From Sphingobacteriaceae bacterium (GTDB lineage: Bacteria; Bacteroidota; Bacteroidia; B-17B0; Aurantibacillaceae): a stretch of DNA of 7,470 nt. The notes under the pieces were generated by a model. The model did not search any database. It was given only the letters and a program-made list of their open reading frames with translations, and was not told the DNA's origin. A program made the translations under genes and the position numbers. Shown here in pieces: positions 7,276 to 7,470 of this stretch (its first letter is position 1; every line of letters starts with the position of its first letter). The stretch spans positions 1-7,470 of the forward strand of contig JAHEYE010000171.1 in NCBI GenBank assembly GCA_023251695.1, written 5' to 3'.

Positions 7276-7470
7276 TTATTGGCGCTTGTCTAAGCCCCAT
7301 AATAATTTGTTACGAAGGGTTTGAAAGAAATGCTGTCCTTCGAAGCTAATCATGTTGAATCGGAAATCAGCTTTTTTGATTTTTATTTCGCTGCCTGAAT
7401 TGATTTGAGAACCGCGGGAATCGAGGGAAATATTAAAGCTGTCGTGACGCCCGGCCACTTTAAAACTTAA
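7276..7470 (-). CDS. nadK: NAD kinase, C-terminal 64 residues (partial, cut by right edge)
   Basis: This is the 3' end of a gene that enters from the right edge; the frame is open to position 7470 and ends in TAA at 7276-7278. NAD kinase phosphorylates NAD+ to NADP+ in the cytoplasm using ATP. The visible tail contains a predicted beta-rich stretch with NISLDSRG, then the SEIKIKKADF strand, and ends in FFQTLRNKLLWGLDKRQ. That FF.TLRNKL.WG.D.R ending is, from memory, typical of the C-terminus of Bacteroidota NAD kinases. The catalytic GGDGT and NE/D motifs would lie upstream, outside the window, so identification rests on the tail alone. A GTG at 7456-7458 is an internal valine, not a start. 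The next gene, maeB, begins 100 nt downstream on the same strand and probably encodes an NADP-using enzyme, which fits but does not prove the call. Confidence 0.8.
   Translation of the reverse strand, partial: LSFKVAGRHDSFNISLDSRGSQINSGSEIKIKKADFRFNMISFEGQHFFQTLRNKLLWGLDKRQ

Noticed and set aside
7456..7458. GTG as the start of a separate 60-residue gene before maeB
   Set aside because: The frame continues upstream to the window edge with matching sequence, and the product is the C-terminal tail of NAD kinase rather than a free-standing small protein.
1..7470. Search by eye for CRISPR repeats, tRNA, insertion sequences, phage or defence genes
   Set aside because: No direct repeat array, cloverleaf, transposase or terminal inverted repeat was seen; essentially the whole window is accounted for by four genes and one 100-nt gap.

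Overview
The window looks like ordinary chromosomal DNA from a member of the Bacteroidota. The strongest clue is the 5' three-fifths of sprA, a type IX secretion/gliding gene found only in that phylum. A malic enzyme fused to a phosphotransacetylase-like domain, moderately AT-rich DNA and starts without Shine-Dalgarno sequences all fit. I cannot place it below phylum or class; the SprA sequence does not look like the gut Bacteroides group.

All genes are on the minus strand, so transcription runs from the right edge to the left. From right to left: the last 64 codons of a probable NAD kinase (7276-7470, cut by the window edge); a 100-nt gap (7176-7275) with an AT-rich inverted repeat and a possible Bacteroidota-type -7 promoter element; maeB (4905-7175), a full-length malic enzyme/PTA fusion; ruvA (4315-4908), the Holliday junction-binding subunit, overlapping maeB by ATGA; and sprA (4306 to beyond position 1), starting 8 nt after the ruvA stop with a GTG. 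The large stretch at 1-4306 is one uninterrupted reading frame without a stop, not non-coding DNA.

The tight spacing suggests that maeB, ruvA and sprA are transcribed together. Their products act in unrelated processes: NADPH and pyruvate supply, recombination repair, and protein export across the outer membrane. From memory, the maeB-ruvA-sprA order recurs in Bacteroidota, so this looks like a conserved but functionally mixed cluster. NAD kinase makes the NADP+ that a MaeB-type enzyme uses, so the two right-hand genes may be metabolically linked.

I found no tRNA, rRNA, insertion sequence, CRISPR array, phage gene or clear sign of recent transfer. I see no convincing undescribed system. The points most worth a second look are inside SprA: an EF-hand-like acidic loop, an Asn/Gln/Asp-rich linker and a probable two-cysteine insertion. 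The inverted repeat upstream of maeB is also worth checking.
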